From JANMJD01 sp963847945 (GTDB lineage Bacteria > Actinomycetota > Acidimicrobiia > Acidimicrobiales > Ilumatobacteraceae), in NCBI GenBank assembly GCA_963847945.1, contig CAWKBX010000015.1:186001-250000 (forward strand): DNA of 64,000 bases. Reading direction: 5' to 3'. Under the pieces are notes generated by a model. It made no database searches, had not been told where the DNA came from, and saw only the letters and a program-made list of their open reading frames with translations. Shown here piece after piece: positions 63,246 to 64,000 of this stretch; position 1 is the stretch's first letter, and every line of letters starts with the position of its first letter. The translations under genes were made by a program, and so were the position numbers.

Positions 63246-64000
63246 CCGCTCCCCCCGCCGGGCTGCCGGCGCTGCGTGCCCGCATCGACGACCTCGACCA
63301 GCAACTGCTCGACATCGTTGCGGCCCGGCTGCAGGTATGCGAGGAGGTCGCCGCGCTCAAAGCGGGTTCCGACACTCCGGTGATCCAACCGGCGCGGGTC
63401 CGCGAGGTGATCACCACCCGCCGTCAAGCGGCGATCGAGGCTGGCATCGACCCCGACTTTGCCGAGCAACTGTTCCGCGTGTTGCTCACCGAGACCCACC
63501 GCATCGAGATCGCCCAGGGCCGCTCCGACGCCGCCCCCGACAAGACGGCGGCCCCGCCCGAAGACCGCTCCGGCCTCGACACGGTTGCGGCCCGGATCGA
63601 CCATGTGGTCGTCGCCGTCGAGAACATCGATGCGGCCTGCGACCTGTTCATCGGCCGCCTCGGATTTCATGACGAACCGCTCGCCGACGGCGAAACCATG
63701 GGCATTCGCGTCGTCGAAGCCGGAGGGGTCACGGTGGTGCTGGTATCGCGTGCGGCAGGCAACTCGGTAGCCCGCTATCTCGACCGACATGGTTCTGGCG
63801 TTCAACACGTCGCCATCGAGGTGTTGAACGCCGGCTACGCCCGTCGCGCATTGGCCGCATTGAATGCGCCGCTGCTCACCGAGGTGGTCGTCGACGCCAA
63901 CGGGTTGGAACAGTTCTTCACCGTTCAAGATCCCGCCAGCGGGGTGCAGTTGGGGTTCATCGCCCGGACCGGCCACCGGATCGGGTTCGGCGCGGCGAAC
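63242..64000 (+). CDS. chorismate mutase fused to a VOC (HPPD/HMS-like) domain, 3' end outside window
   Basis: From GTG 63242 the frame is open to the window edge (253 codons). Residues about 9-92 form an AroQ-type chorismate mutase: LRARIDDLDQQLLDIVAARL, VCEEVAALKAG, RVREVITTRRQAAIEAG and LFRVLLTETHRIE, with the expected Arg/Lys/Glu positions. After an acidic/Pro linker, residues about 117-253 are a VOC domain: RIDHVVVAVENIDAACDLFI, VQHVAIEVLNAGYARRALAA, GLEQFFTVQDPASGVQLGFI and ARTGHRIGFG, recalling 4-hydroxyphenylpyruvate dioxygenase and 4-hydroxymandelate synthase. The metal His in QHVAIEV and in DHVVVAV are visible. The role is unknown; a prephenate-derived aromatic substrate is a fair guess. 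Confidence 0.82.
   Translation, partial: MTAPPAGLPALRARIDDLDQQLLDIVAARLQVCEEVAALKAGSDTPVIQPARVREVITTRRQAAIEAGIDPDFAEQLFRVLLTETHRIEIAQGRSDAAPDKTAAPPEDRSGLDTVAARIDHVVVAVENIDAACDLFIGRLGFHDEPLADGETMGIRVVEAGGVTVVLVSRAAGNSVARYLDRHGSGVQHVAIEVLNAGYARRALAALNAPLLTEVVVDANGLEQFFTVQDPASGVQLGFIARTGHRIGFGAAN

Noticed and set aside
1..64000. tRNA genes, rRNA, CRISPR arrays, transposases and phage genes
   Set aside because: Looked for typical T-loop strings, regular spaced repeats, and transposase/integrase motifs in the translated frames; none was convincing.

Overview
The window reads as chromosomal DNA of a high-GC actinobacterium, most likely an Acidimicrobiia/Ilumatobacter-like lineage (inference). Supporting signs are strong G/C bias at third codon positions, many GTG starts, coenzyme F420 genes with an LLM-type F420 oxidoreductase, an actinobacterial-type DapD, an LpdA-like flavoprotein with a single active-site cysteine, and a secreted protein carrying RLLDTR repeats. 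I found no rRNA, tRNA, CRISPR array, prophage or insertion sequence.

Layout. 1-19 kb is a surface-polysaccharide locus: GDP-mannose/GDP-fucose genes (gmd at the left edge, manC, fcl), a complete dTDP-rhamnose set (rmlA, rmlB, rmlC, rmlD), four GT4-type glycosyltransferases and two tandem LytR-CpsA-Psr ligases. The F420 genes cofD and cofE sit inside it, translationally coupled to a glycosyltransferase. A chain of five overlapping minus-strand genes (8.03 to 3.69 kb) contains manC, an uncharacterised two-TM protein, a NUDIX hydrolase and an epimerase-like protein without the catalytic Tyr/Lys; its middle is visibly lower in G+C. 19-21.6 kb holds divergent birA and a biotin carboxylase/BCCP subunit. 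21.7-31.4 kb holds a large secreted beta-propeller protein with three 129-residue repeats, an MFS exporter, a half-size SMR-like protein, an LpdA-like flavoprotein, a GMC oxidoreductase and a secreted VanY-like peptidase.

31.5-36 kb carries lysS and dapD, separated by a very strong hairpin, then two uncharacterised membrane proteins. 36-52 kb is catabolic: PhyH dioxygenase, SMP-30 hydrolase, a meta-cleavage lower pathway (acetaldehyde dehydrogenase, 4-hydroxy-2-oxovalerate aldolase, 2-hydroxypentadienoate hydratase), a second hydratase paralogue, SDR, isopenicillin-N-synthase-like dioxygenase, LLM oxidoreductase, TesB-like thioesterase, amidase, MFS and acyl-CoA synthetase. 53-64 kb is core: tpx, dapB, homospermidine synthase, an SDR, M16 peptidase, pnp, rpsO, ribE and, at the right edge, a chorismate mutase fused to a VOC dioxygenase-like domain.

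A caution governs the whole annotation. At least eighteen conserved genes, including normally indispensable ones such as pnp, continue in another frame after single-base insertions or deletions, often in short G/C runs. Both halves stay conserved and the ATGA/TGATG overlaps with neighbours are intact, so I read these as sequence errors rather than pseudogenes and give whole-gene coordinates. Frameshift positions are approximate.
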